A stretch of 64,000 nt of DNA. Origin: Apus apus. Its lineage: Eukaryota > Chordata > Aves > Apodiformes > Apodidae. Location: contig NC_067294.1 of NCBI RefSeq assembly GCF_020740795.1, positions 1,116,001 to 1,180,000 on the forward strand. Direction: 5' to 3'. Both the position numbers and the translations under genes were made by a program. The notes under the pieces were generated by a model, which worked only from the letters and a program-made list of their open reading frames with translations, searched no databases and had not been told where the DNA came from. Positions within the stretch are counted from its first letter, which is position 1. Each line of letters begins with the position of its first letter. Positions 24,501 to 37,148 of this stretch are shown in pieces.

Positions 24501-24584
24501 AAATCACTGCTCCATTCATTTGCATGAGAAAAGTGAAGCAAAGGCTTCACTCCTTTTATTTTATTCTCATGCAAATAATGATTT
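24501..24584. promoter_or_regulatory. Nested inverted repeat with two opposed octamer motifs
   Basis: ATTTGCATGAGAA (24518-24530) is matched by its exact reverse complement at 24564-24576. Further out, AAATCA (24501-24506) pairs with TGATTT (24579-24584). Inside, AGTGAAGC (24532-24539) and GCTTCACT (24544-24551) form an 8-bp stem with a 4-base AAAG loop. Each outer arm carries the POU octamer ATTTGCAT or ATGCAAAT. The structure is seen directly. It could be a POU-factor enhancer, a degraded MITE or a structured RNA. Confidence 0.5.
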
Positions 24585-24819
24585 AGAAAATGTACATTAT
24601 CATCAACACTGTAATCACAGTCCCAAGTCTATAAACCCACGAAGGAAGCCTGCACTGCAGATAAACTAAGTCTACTGGGGGCTGCTGAAGCTCAAGTTCC
24701 TTAAGTATATATTTTTACATTCCTCTCCATCAAGGTTATTATGAGTAATAAGAGTAGCTGCAATTGTGGCTTTTTAGAAAGTGTTCTTCCCAGCTTGTTC
24801 TAGAGAGGCTGTTTGAAGG

Positions 24820-24951
24820 GCCACGTTGCCGCGCCCGTGGCGCGGAGCCCTGGCTGGTAGCGAGTCGGTGCAATTTCGTTGGCATCTGGTTGAGACTGTA
24901 TTTTCATTCGTAAAAAAACTGAGAAATTCTTGGAAGAACTCCACAGCCTGC

Positions 24952-24979
<28 letters not shown>
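24820..24979 (+). other. CpG-rich segment with GC hairpin ending in A28: possible retroposed RNA
   Basis: In an AT-rich setting, 24820-24910 has a cluster of CpGs and a perfect 7-bp stem CCGCGCC-CGT-GGCGCGG (24829-24845). About 40 bp further on comes an uninterrupted A28 tract (24952-24979). TTCTTG(G/A)AA occurs on both sides (about 24929 and 24981), which could be a weak target-site duplication. I do not recognise the parent RNA. Poly(A)-tailed retrocopies are rare in birds, because CR1 does not use a poly(A) tail. Confidence 0.25.
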
Positions 24980-24982
<3 letters not shown>

Positions 24983-27900
24983 CTTGAAAACTAGTTATGA
25001 GTTAATGATAATTCCACTTTGGGCAGGAAGGAAGGGTTTAGGCTGGACGTCCCCGAGTGAGCCGGGGGGATGTTCAGCGCTGCTCTGCTCTGCCTCTCAG
25101 GGCCAGTTCACAGCCCCAGCTCCTGCTGCATGGGACAAAACACCCCGTTTCCAGGAGATATATTAGACGTGCTCCAGAGAAGCAAATCACCTTTATAAGC
25201 ACTAAGTAATTCTGAATATGTGAAAACTTTCTGAACGGAGTTCAAATCCAGCTTTCCCTTTGATACATCCCTAGAAGGAGCTTCAGATATTAAACCCTGA
25301 GAAATGCAGACGAAACCACGTGAAAGCTGCAGGCATCCTAAAGACCTACAATGGGATCCCTTATGCCCAAGACACAGTGAAACATTCATAGACATTGCAG
25401 CAAAACTCAAATTCTGATTTAGTCCTGCATTTAGCTACAGCCAGGTTACAATTCTGGTTAAAGCATCCATTTGCCTAAAATTTTTAACAACCTTAATGAG
25501 CTTTGGAGTGATCCTGTGTTGGGGAAGAACCAGGTCATTATTTGGAGGGACCTGCTGTAACTTCCACATGAGAAGTTGAAATAACCAAAATGGAGCTGCA
25601 ACAGTTCAGAGACAGATCTGTGATCCCTCCTCTTGCAGGGAAGAAGAAAGCTGCTGTGCTATTTCTCTGTTTTCAATAAACTGGCCAGATTTAATGTGAC
25701 TAACATGAATTAGCACAGGTATGGGCAGGCTCACATTTCTGTCGCTCTGTAGCTGTCCAAGGACATACATACAGTATAGAAATACAGAAAGAGCTCCAGG
25801 CTTGTGAGAAAGAGAGTCACAGCCAAGCCAACCTGGAGAGCAGGGAGGTCCAGCCCCTACCCAGCTCCAAGCCCTGCACATCCCAGGGCTGGTCCACAGG
25901 GTCCCCTGCCATGGCTCTGCCCCCTGCAGATCAGGGGACCTGGGAAGTCACCACCTGGGGAGAAGGGAACAAAACTAAGATACGTGTGTGCCATTAATTC
26001 CTTTCTTGATGGCCTATGTAATTTGGGATGTGGTGCAGAGGAATAAAGCAACTGCCCCTTCTCCCTGCAGAGCTCAGGCAGCAGCAGCACGACCCTGCTC
26101 GTAAGGGTTTCATTGTGCTGCTGGGGAACAGGCAGCTGCTTTTTAGCAGGCTAGGAAACAATATACTCAACAGCTCAGCTATTCTCTCCTCTGGTCTCGG
26201 GGTAGAGTTAAGAACAATGTGCATTCAGGGCCCAAAACCCTCAGCCCTGGGCATCCTGATCCAGGGATGCTCGGCATTGCCTCCCCTGGCTCCCACGGCT
26301 GCCAGGGAGTGATGGATGAGCACCCATATAAGATGAGCAAGGCAGGAGAGAGGGCTTCAAGTGAGCAAAACCAGTGAAGCCTGGCTGATAGGGATTGCAG
26401 GATTTAACCCTGGAGCTAGTGAGCACGCTGGGCTGGATGTGTCTGCCTGAAAAACAACAAAAAAATCCAATAAAATGAGCAGATGGTCCTGGAGACACAG
26501 GGGGGAGGGGGGCTGGGAACAAGGAAACCAGATATTAAAAAATGTAAATGAGAGGGAAATTATAAAAAGCATACAGCTCCTGTCCCTGAGGGAACAGCTG
26601 TGTATGCTAATCCCTCCTGGGCTGCTCCTTTTGGATCTCCCTTCCTTCCTTCCTCCGTCCCTCTCTAATAGCTCCCTTGTTCCTGCTGGACAAAACCGGC
26701 CCTTTGTGGCTGCTCTCAGAACAACATTAAAAACAGGAATAGGGAAATTGTAAACAGGAGGCTTTTGCCCTGCAGGCCAAGGCACACACCGGCCTCTGAG
26801 GCCGACTTCATGCTAAGCAAAGAAACAGATCTTTGTTGGTAAAGGGATTAGGGCGGCGGGGTGTGGGAGGCTGGCAGAGGCTTCAGCTGGCTCAGGGGTG
26901 TGAAGGGATCCCCCCCGCCATGGGCTGGGGTGAGGAGAGAGCCCAGCTGAGGGCTCCCGGGAAGCAGGGCCCTGTCTCCTCAATGGCAAATTCCTTCTGC
27001 TAAATAGCTGGTGGGGTAATTACCTTGACTGGCTGAAGGGGAGGGAAACCGTCCCTCTTTAACCCTTGGGAGCTTTAATAAGAGTAATCGCAGCGAGATG
27101 CTGCGGGGGCTGCCGAGGCCTGTGGTCACCAGGGGCTTCTACCACCTGAGACAATTATATCTCAAATTAATATTAAGCAAATAAGTGCATGCCACAAAAT
27201 ATCCATCGCCTGTGTTCCCTCAAGGCTCCCTGAGCCCCCGTCTGCTCTGCCCATAACCTATGGGTGCCCAGAACCTATCCTCCAAACTCCAGCACAGGGT
27301 TTGAAGCATCCAAACCCATCCACTAAAACAACCTCCTTGACCAAATCCATCCACCTCACCACATCTTGCAGCACCACTGCTGCATTGCCAGGGGTTAATG
27401 CTGCAAAACCCTCCCTGGGGCTCGTGGCTGGGGGTGGGCTTTTTTTTTTTGCCTTTTTTTTTTTCATTTTAGAAATAATCAACTGATTCCTTTCTGATGA
27501 ACAATAACGCACATTCAAGTTTTCATTAAGATTATTCCTCAGTCACGCAGAGCCCACACCCCCTATATGTAAGTGTTATGGATTTTTCCATGGTTAACTC
27601 CCAATTAAATTCCCCAGCTGAGCACAGAGCCATGAGAAGAACAGGCACACAAACACCATGGTCCCACCAGCCCCTGCACTGCCAGGGCAGCAGGTGCTCA
27701 CACTTCCTAGTGATAAATAATAATGTCTCATTTTTTCACCTAAAAAAATAGCTTGTACTCCTTTTTTTTTTTTTTTTCCAGGCACTGTCTAAATCTGAGC
27801 CTTTCACCTTTTTGGCTCTAGTTTCAAACTCTCTTCCCAGGAAAATGTTTGTAAAAAGAATTTGCTATAATTAGAAAAATGATTCATTGAAAATTCATTA

Positions 27901-28440
27901 CTGGAACCCTGTCCTGCAAGTTGGAGTGAGGCAGACACTTTCTTCTGTGACCTGTGACTGCTAAACTGACAACCCAAGTGATACCTGTATTTGTTTTACA
28001 AGAATTTATTTTGTTTGGTTCCAGCTCCCCAAATCACATTATTATGTGAGGTTTGTTACATCTATTAAAATTATTGATTCTAACCCCTGTACCTGGTGAG
28101 AACCCCAACTCCCAACAAGGTGGGATATATACTAGTTGGATGGTACCTCATGCAGGATCTGCTCAGATGTGCAGTACTGCTGGCAACTGCTGCTGTACCT
28201 GCCTCTGGGTCTTCCAGTATTTGGCCACCAGCAACATCAGCCTGGCTGTACCCAGCCTCTGCATCCCACCCTGTGGGACACCTGGAGCTATTCATCCCAT
28301 GGGAGAGGGGACCACACCTGCAAGGACAAAGTGCATTTGGGTGATGTGATTGAGCCCCAACGATCCCTGAGCTTTAGGAGTGTCAGAGCTCTGAGGGAGG
28401 AGCTCTGTTATCCCACACTCTCCCTGGGCTCATATAATTT
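24980..28440. other. Intergenic DNA, no gene
   Basis: Unique sequence with T-rich tracts at 27440-27466 and 27763-27778 and a pyrimidine stretch at 26638-26664. A block at 27050-27205 with AATTATATCTCAAATTAATA looks conserved-element-like. No exon is recognised. Confidence 0.5.
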
Positions 28441-28755
28441 AAGAATTGTTTTCATTGGAAAAGACCTTTAGGATCATCCAGTTGAACCATTTACCCAGCA
28501 CTGCCAAGACCACCACTAAACCATGTCCCTCAGTACCACATCTACATGGCATTTAAATCCCTCCAGGGATGGTGACTCTACCACTGCCCTGGGTGGCCTG
28601 TGCCAGGGCCTGACAACCCTCAAAGGGAAGAAATTGTTCCAAATATCCACTCTGAACCTTCCCTGGCACAACTAGAGCTATCTCAACTCTATCAGTTGTA
28701 GCTTAGCAGAAGAAACCAACCTCCACCTCACTCCAATCCGTTTCAGCACAGTCTC
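28441..28755 (-). mobile_element. CR1 retroposon fragment, antisense
   Basis: Reverse-complement CR1: GGAAAAGACCTTTAGGATCAT, CCACTAAACCATGTCCCTCAG, CTCCAGGGATGGTGACTC, CCCTGGGTGGCCTGTGCCAGG and CCACCTCACTCCAATC appear in the order expected of the antisense consensus. About 315 bp of the 3' part is kept, with many substitutions, so it is fairly old. Confidence 0.92.
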
Positions 28756-31700
28756 CCTGCAACTGGAAACCAGAAGCTCCAGACAGGAATGCTCCCCTCA
28801 CCATCCCTCTCCCCACCCCCCTGCACCAGTGGGGAGCCCTTGGGATACAACATCCCACTGCGCTATCCATCCCAGACCTTCATTCCCAGCAAAGAAAAGC
28901 AGTTTGCTGATGTTTGTTAAAAAGGGAGACACCAACAAAAGGCAACCCTGGAAGACATCCCTCCAACCTGGGATTTTGAGCTTTTAATACGCCTTCAGGT
29001 CCAGACTTTTCAACCACAGCAGAACAGGCTGGGGGCTGAGAGATGGTAACTCTGACCAATTACAAAGTTATTAAGAGACCCACCATGGGCTCCACAGAGA
29101 AAGCTTTGCGTATGGACTTTAATTATTATACCACAGTCTTGCCAGAAAAACACAAAAGAGGATCTCAGGCAGCTCGGAGGATGCACATGGTTTGTGTAGG
29201 TGGAGAAAGCTAAGAGACTGTTACTTTGGGTAGGAAGTGGATTTTCTCTCTCCTGTAATCTTGTTAAATTACCCTGTTTTTAAATCAATGATTTATCTCT
29301 CTCTCTGCCTCCAAATCCCAAGGGGGAGGGGTTGTGTGTGGAACCAACCCTTCTCTAAACAGCAAGTGTGTGACAAGCAATACATTTTCACTTTCATTTA
29401 GCCTCACATTGCAAAGTTCACTCAGCAAACCAAAAGTGTGAAAGGAAACTACTGGGAAGGACTGGTTAAAAAGAAACCCTTGGCTGAAGGGAGATGGAAA
29501 ACAGATTTCCCGGGTTAGGTTAAGTATCAGAAAATAATACATAATGTTAGACAGCTAAAAAAGGAAGTAGGAAAATATTTAGGGATTTGCATAACCACTT
29601 GCAGCCTAAGAAAAGCACAGAAAAACAGTTTCATTAGGAAAGGCCATTTCCAAGTGGTGGTGCCGGGAGGTGCCACGATCCTGGCTGGGAACCTCAGTGC
29701 CCATGGACAAGTGCTGAGGGCTCCCAGGCAGGTTCTCATGCACCATGCATGTCCTTTGAGTTTCAGGGAGTTTCCAGTCCCTTTGGCATCTGTGTAGGTC
29801 TAGAGGCTTCCATGGGGAGCCACCTCTCAGCAACAGCCACCAGAACAAAATCCAGCCCTGCACAGACCGGAGAGGCCACACTACCCCCACCCGCAGCAGG
29901 TGAGGGCTGGTGCACAGGGACTGACACCAACAGCCATGGATTTTCAAACAATTCCTTTCTCTTGCCATTCCCACAAGCCCCCCTGTGCTGCCACAAGCAC
30001 CAGGTCTTCATTACTGCCCTGCAAGCCAACACCTCCCTCCTATGACCCAGACGCTTGGTGCAAGGTCCCACCAGCTGCGACAAGGAGCTGTGCACTGGGG
30101 TTCAGGAGGAGGCACTGCCATCCTGGACAGATGTCTTTAGCCCAGCTCACTCACTGCTTCTGCCCCAGCAGGGAAAACCCAGCCAGGCACCCCGAGCTCT
30201 TCCCCCTGCAGCCCACGTTGCCGCTGGTAGAGCCATGGCAGAACTTGCCTGGGAGGAACACAGAAGAGCCCCTTTCTGTTTCTGGATCCTGGGTGAGGTG
30301 GATGGAAGTCACCAGGCCTCCAGTTCCCATGGGAAGCCATAAATAACCTCCTAATAACCGTCACATCCTTCAGTGTGTGTGCTATTATGGGATGCTGTTG
30401 GGTTGGGGAGCATGTAGGGCTCCTTCCCCCAGGCTGCCCACCAGGCACTGCCAGGATGGTCCCACTGTGCCCCAGCCCTGGCACAGCACAGACACCACTT
30501 TGTGCCTCTGTCCCCACCACAGACGGGGCATTTGGGAAGGAAATCTTCCCACGTGGCCTCCACAACTGCGAGGGGAATAAAGCCAACTGCTCATTGAGAC
30601 ATGCCTGCTTCAAACCAATTAATATAAAGAGCTTATATTAAAGGATCTCACTTAGATGCAAATCCCCTCTTGTAAACAAACCTTGCAGGCCTTTGTCCCA
30701 GTCTCTAAGGCAAGTTCAAATCTGATTAGTCCCTCCACATGCTTTGAATTCCCCCCTATAGTGACCAGTGAATAAAATTGTAAATTCTTTTTGCTGAGAT
30801 ATATTAAACACTTACTGGATTTTGCCTAGAGGTGCCCTTTTCCGTGATAGTGAAGCTGGGACCTCTCTGAGTGAAAGACAAGTCATTTAATCAGTGCCTT
30901 TGCAGTGGTTGTTCTCCAGACCCCCACCCACGCTCTGCAGTTGGAGACCTCCAGCAGGGCACAGCACACATTGAATTTTATCTGCCACGTAGGCACCATT
31001 GTTGGCTGGTTTTGGCTGAGTGCCTAAGCCAGAGAGCACAGCACCAGGCACAGAGATCAGGGGATTAAAAAATGTGAGAATGAATTCACGAGAAGGGTGT
31101 TCAGCCACTTACTCTGAGCAGCAGATCTAGGAACCATCTGTGGGAGGAGTGCTTTGTTGAGATGAGCTGACCCGGGCAGGACAAGGACTGAGTATTGCTG
31201 CAGGAGCAACATCTACAGGTCAACTCCATGAACTCTGGAGAAGCAACTGGATGAGGAAACACCAACAAAATGGACCTGCAGGCTGCTCCTCCACATCTCA
31301 AGGAACCCTGAGGAAACTCTCCATGGCTCCTCTGAGTATGAGCTTTCACCCCTCCACTGACATCCACTTTCTTCTCTCAGATCATTAATTGGCTCCTCAG
31401 CCTCTCCAATTCCATTTAAAGACACAAGCCTGAAACCTCCTGAACTCATAGCAGAGCCTGGCAAAACCATCAAGCAACGTGTATCCCAGCCCTTCCCACC
31501 ATCAGCCCTGAGCCACACTCTGCTCCCCACCACAGTGCAGAGGCTCCAGGTCACCTTGGTGGGCACGTGTCCATCATAAAGAGGGTTTGATCCTGGGTCT
31601 AAACCAGCCTGGCTGCTTTCCCTGACCTTGTACATCACTTTTTCTATACTGTCTATTTTTAGACACAGAAAAGCAGGAAAATGATAATATTGTGAGTGCT

Positions 31701-32625
31701 AACTGAATATTAATAAGTACATATATAATTTATTTGGGCTTCTTTCCTGTCTTTAGATGTAAAGCAAAGTCTCTAGATGGTACCTGGGATGTTCACCAAG
31801 AGGCGAGCGTGGTGCTTCGCTTTTCTTGCTCAGAGTCAGCCTTTGCTCAGCAGGAAAAGTCCCCTTCCAGTAACACAAATCTCCCAAACATGGACTGAAT
31901 AATTTGGCCCTGCAGCAGAAGACAGTAAGAGATGTATTTCTGGAAGAAAAAGAAAAAAAAAAAAAAAAAAAGGAGAAGCTTTTCATTAAAGGTGTGCCCA
32001 GTTTCCCAGAAGGTTTCCAAAGATGACAATTCCATAGTTCCTGGAGGCAACACAACTGGAAGTTTTGGTTGTACATGAAATTCATCACAGTGACATTGTT
32101 GGCCTCCTGTATCTGAGTGCCAGGCAGGAGCTGCTGGAAGCACACAAGGAGCCTGCTGGGAAGAGGAGAGCAAGTGCTGGGAACACTGGTGATTTTGGCA
32201 TGGAAAGCGTTACAGAAAACATGCCATAAACTTCCTCTGAGGCTTTAATTTCCCTCCCCCCAATCTTCCTTTGAGTTTGACCCCCTCCTCTCCTCATGTC
32301 CTTTGAACTTTTAAAGAGGCACTTTGAAGACATGTCATAAAGTGGTGCTTTTATTCATGATCTCCTCTTTGATGCTCCTGCTGCTGTGTGTGAAGTGCAG
32401 CCTCGCAGGATGCAGGAGAAGGGGAGCTGAAAGCTGAGACGGGAAGTAAAGGACAGGAAAGTGAAAGTGTGGCCCTGGTGTTGGTCAGTGACTCCCTGGG
32501 GACATGGGCAGCAGCTGTAGCTGTGCCCAATGCGTTGGCTTCTGAGCTACATGGAGCTGGTGTAACTACCCCCAGCCTGCTCCTCCCAGGGGACCACGGG
32601 TTGTCAGAGCCCAAGGGGAGAAGCG
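28756..32625. other. Intergenic DNA, no gene; short palindrome at 30619-30641
   Basis: TTAATATAA and TTATATTAA form a 9-bp inverted repeat (30619-30641) inside an AT-rich, conserved-looking block (30600-30860). An A19 run sits at 31953-31971. Reading frames are short and unlike known proteins. Confidence 0.5.
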
Positions 32626-32629
32626 ATGG

Positions 32630-32775
32630 GAATCACAGAATACCAGGCTGGAAAGGATCTCACTCATCATCTGGATCAACCTTTCTCAGCCAAAGCACAG
32701 TTCAGACAAGACAAGGACCCTGTCCAGCTGCATCTTAAAAGTGTCCAGTGTTGGGAAAGGAAGGAGGGGAACAGC
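32630..32775 (-). mobile_element. CR1 retroposon fragment, antisense
   Basis: AATCACAGAATACCAGGCTGG, AAAGGATCTCACTCATCATC, TGGATCAACCTTTCTCAGCC, CCTGTCCAGCTGCATCTTAA and AAGTGTCCAGTGTTGGG follow the antisense 3' region of another CR1 subfamily. The left end keeps the AATCACAGAAT tail. Confidence 0.85.
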
Positions 32776-34934
32776 AGGCTGGGAAGTCCTCCATCTGAAA
32801 GGTCATCTCCCCCACATTCCAAAGACATAAGATCTAGGAATATAATGCCAGAAGAAGCTGCCTACCCTGGGGAAGAAGGAGGGGTAAGCAGCCCACATTC
32901 AGGTCCTGCCCCTTCTCATGACTATCTGCCCACCTGGCCTCTCTACATCCAAAACCAAAGTGCAGACAATTCGTCCGGGTCAGTCAAGGCAACTGCCCAG
33001 CCCAAATCAGTCCTATTGCAATAACTTGTCTTCAGCAGGTGACAAGATCATTCTGAAGAGGACACATGGCTCTTTGGAAGCAGTTGCTAAATGCAGGATT
33101 TATTGTATTAATTCTATTCACTCGTCCTTCCATTTCAAATCTGTGTCGCTTGCATTTAAACAAATCCTGGTGCCCTCCTTCACAAGGTGATTTTGAATCA
33201 CAGGGGAGGAAGAGGTGCCTGAAGTCCTGGAATTTGGGATCTATGGTCTGGGCAAAATCTTAAGTTTTAAAAAGATATTTAACTGCAATGGTTAGGGCAG
33301 AACAACTGAAAATAAATAAGTTTAAATAAACAAAACACATATTAGATTCACTAACGCAAGTAAATAGAAACATATTGCAGAGTGAAGTATCAGGAACTCT
33401 ATCCCCTGAGCTCTAACTCAAGCCTCTGACATGGAGATATGTCCCAGCTCCAGCGTTTGAGCATTGTGATACTGAAATGCCATCTCCAGCTGCTCTAGAA
33501 ATCCTTGTCACCAGCCTCTCCCTCCCTGCTCTTGAAGCCCCGAGGGTCCTCACGGGGGGTTTCTCCTACAGAAAACCCAGTCCCTGGCCACGAGCAGCCA
33601 GGCAGGATGGGGACAGGCAAACTCTTCCCATGAAGTCCCCGCTCCAACGTGTGAGGAAGAGACTTTTTCTTCTGAAGAGGGGTGGTTTAAACATGCCACT
33701 GACTATTTGCCACAACATAGCAACTGTGCCACGTGCCCTGGGATTGCCACATCATGTTCCTGGATCTGCCTGCCAGAGAGAGACAGAAAGAGCAGAGAAA
33801 GGATGACATGCAACCATATAATTCTGCACTTACAGTTACTTAAATATTGAATCAGTGCTAGAGGATTATATACATTTGATATTTCCTGGATCAAGCAGGC
33901 TATGTAATTCACCGTGATCAAAGCTTCAAGGATTTATTTTCTTAAAAAGAAAAAGGGAATAAAAAAACCCAAACCCACCTTCACAATAACTCTGCCAGCA
34001 AGAGCAGGTTTCGTTTCACCAGCTCACACTGTATCTCTCCCAGCATCGAGCTGTGTCTCTTCAAGACTCAGAAGTCGAAGTCATAATGTCACCCCCTGCT
34101 GCTGGACCCCCCCAGGACACAGAGAGCAAGAAATGAGAGAACGCAAGGAATAAAACCCAAGACAATTATCACCTTAATTTATGCAACATTCCATATCTGA
34201 ACAACAGGTTTCTGAGCAGAACTAATCTCAAAGAGAAGGTCTCTGCTCAAGACCCAGATTTGTTGTGGTTCTGTACCACAAACTGTTGTATGGGCAATTT
34301 CAGGTGCTGATCCCATAAAAGTCTAACACTGCACATAAGCTAACAAATATCTGTAGGTATAAAAGTGGGACAACACTTGGAAAACCAAATTCAAGTCCAA
34401 CCCACGGGAAGATGAAATTTCCCAAGCAGAAGGAAGCAGATGCAGAGCTCCCCACCAGCACCAGAAGTACATGGTTCAGAGCACCCTTCCCATATTGAAA
34501 AGATGGAAATAAAAAGCTGGGAGCTGCAACCCAGGCTTAGCTCAGGTGACTTTTTTCCCCTTCCTGAACTTCTCTCTCATCCAGAATTGGACATTTCCAC
34601 AGCAAAGCTGTTTTCACAGCACAGGATCCGTGGCACGCGGCCACGGTCGGAGCCTCTCAACTTTATTTAACCTTTGTGTAGGGAATTGCAGTAACTCATG
34701 GCAGGAGAACCTCTTGGAGAGGGACAAACAGATGTTCAGCCCTTAGATAAGCTACAAGCAAGTCCATGGTGTTTATCAGCAGGGACATGGGGTTGGTTTT
34801 GGTTTTGTTCTTGCTAAAGGCTGACCAGTGGTAGGAGTTTTTTGGAAATAAGTGAAAATTATCCTGAAAACCACTTGAGGGGCTTTTGAAAGAATGTTTT
34901 TCCTCAGTTGCTCCTATTTACCTGCAATACCAAT

Positions 34935-34940
34935 TTCTTT

Positions 34941-34971
<31 letters not shown>
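34935..34971. repeat. Poly(T)-rich tract
   Basis: About 37 bases of T with two C interruptions. It may be simple sequence or the reverse complement of an old poly(A) tail. Confidence 0.9.
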
Positions 34972-35451
34972 AAATTACAGCCAAGTATCTGCTCCTGGGG
35001 CTGAGCACAGATGCAGCTGCAGCAGGAAATATTAGCCTGCTTCCAACCTGGGAATTTTGCACTTTAAACTTGAGATAAGGAGAAAACTCCATTTAAAAGA
35101 CACATGTCCCCTAAGAAAAGATAAATATTTCCAGATGAGCCACCTCCCAGCTCTGGAGAAAACAATACTGCAAAAAAAATAGCAAGATCTAAAGAGTCAA
35201 CTTAAACCCTGCATAAAGCACCCCAAAACTGCTTGCTTTTATATCAGTAACTGGCCAACATTTTATGTTGATAAAAAGTGAACTATTACATGATATTGCA
35301 TTAACTGCAATCCACAAAGAGAAATTATTAGTCCAAACAAGTGCAGACACACAACCCTACAGATCTTGGAAGCTGTGAATAAAGGAATTGTAATTGTGAG
35401 TCAGCAACACAGTTAAGATTCAGGTTAATAAATTCTAAATAAAGATAAATA

Positions 35452-35473
35452 AATATATATATACACACACACT
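35452..35473. repeat. (AT)n(AC)n compound microsatellite
   Basis: ATATATATATA passes directly into CACACACACAC over about 22 bp. Confidence 0.93.
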
Positions 35474-37003
35474 CAAAGGAGGATGAGATTCAGGAGGTGA
35501 CAGCCCTTCTCTGTGCTTAGGGTTGTCTTCTTCAAGCCTTTGAAACAATGTCCTGGCCCTTGGTGGTGCCATGTGTTACCAACACCCAAGCAAAGCAATC
35601 CTGTCCTGACCAAATGATCTTATGGAGAACAAGCAAGACCTGACAAAGCAACCATTGCTCTTCTTGGTGGAACCAGGCAATGTGGGAAGCACCACCAGCC
35701 TGGTTCCTCCCACAGCAGCTGCCTTCACACACACAGGCTGGAGGAAAGAAGCCAAAGAGAAAAATTTTCAGCATTAAACGAAAAACGAGTATTTTGTGAA
35801 GGGCACTTTGTGCAACTAAACCCACAGCAGATTTTTTTCAAGACACGATTAAACATCTAAAGCTGCAAATGTAAAAGCTGGCACCACCAAGAAACCCAGC
35901 ACCCAGCCTGACTGCACCTCAGCCACCCAAACATCATCCAAAACTCAAGCCCTGAGGTTTTCTCCTTCTTGAGCCCTGTTCTCCCACCCATAGGGGACAT
36001 CTCCCCCAGGCTGCCCCTGGAGCTTCCCATGGTTGTTCACCAAGAGAAGGCCAGGAGAGGAGAGGGCTTGTGGCTGCCCTCCCCTGCCAAACCCTCTCTT
36101 CAGCAAACTATGTCAAATTCAAATGCTTTGCTCTCAGCTGAAGGTCACTACTGTCTCCTCAGCCTGCCCTGGGCAAGCCCAGAGGTATTTACCTGGTGAA
36201 AAGGCAGGGAGGTTTTGGAGCTGGAGGCAGTTAGAGGAAAAACAGGCTGTAAAAGAGAACGTGTGCGTGAGTGTGCATCTAAAACAGTGAAGGAAGGAGG
36301 AAAGAATTAAAAAACCAAAACATCAGACATTTCCCTCAAAGGGCAAGATTTCTAGCCCTGCCTTCCCCACTCCTGGTCAAGCCCTTGTTGGTTCTCCTGG
36401 TACAAACTACAGCATTGACCAGAGGTAAAGGTCTCGGGTGACATTTGCAGAGCGCATTGACACTGAAAGTCCAAATTCCCCTTTACAGAGGCAAAGTCTG
36501 ACAAAAGCATCGTGGAAATGGGTTCCGATGGACAAAAAAGTGTCTCCCTGGCACACGCACAAGCCCACACAAACTTTCCAGCCTGCCCTCCAAGTGTGAG
36601 CACTGGAGTTTCCATTAAGCATCTGAAAGCCCAGAAAGCATCCGGAGAAAAAGTAAACTCATGCTTAGATTGAGCACGACTTCTCTGGGATTTCTGCAGA
36701 ATTGTTACAAGTAGTTTAGCAACAGGAGGGAGGATTACCTTGGAGATCTGAGTCTCTCTTCTGACTGCCATACAGGTAGGAATATGCATTTAGCCATCAG
36801 AGTATGCATCTCAAATCATTGTTGGGAAGATCAGTCAGCGAAGACTTCATACAGCAGCAGGTTGGAAGCACCCCTAGATCTGGAGTCACATCAAGCTTTG
36901 AAAACTTTGGCCCAAATCTGGTCCAGGATGCTTGACTCCCCAGCATGACCACACCACCAGGATGGGCTCCTGGGAGCCTCAGGAAGGAGACACATCTAGA
37001 CAT

Positions 37004-37148
37004 GTCTTGGAACAGGTTGCCCATGGAAGTTGTGGATATGGAAGTTGTGCCCCTGGAAGTGTTCAAGGACAGGTTGAATGGGGCTTGGAGAAACCAGGTC
37101 TAGGAACTGGAAGGTCTTCAAGGTCCATTCCAACCCAAACAAATCTAA
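37004..37148 (+). mobile_element. CR1 retroposon 3' fragment with an internal duplication
   Basis: Sense CR1: GGAACAGGTTGCCCATG, GAAGTTGTGGAT, CTGGAAGTGTTCAAGGACAG, GTTGAATGGGGCTTGGAG and CCATTCCAACCCAAAC. GAAGTTGTG occurs twice, 15 bp apart (near 37026 and 37041), a small duplication or insertion relative to the usual CR1 layout. Confidence 0.9.

Larger units (their letters stand above)
32776..37000. other. Intergenic DNA, no gene
   Basis: Mostly AT-rich unique sequence. A long T-rich tract with few interruptions at 34935-34971 leads into TTACAG at 34975-34980, an acceptor-like context with no exon I can defend. An AT/AC microsatellite lies at about 35452-35473. A block at 33070-33190 looks conserved. 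Confidence 0.5.

Noticed and set aside
34935..34990. Poly(T) tract plus TTACAG as a 3' splice site
   Set aside because: No donor-bounded exon or reading frame follows; more likely simple sequence.
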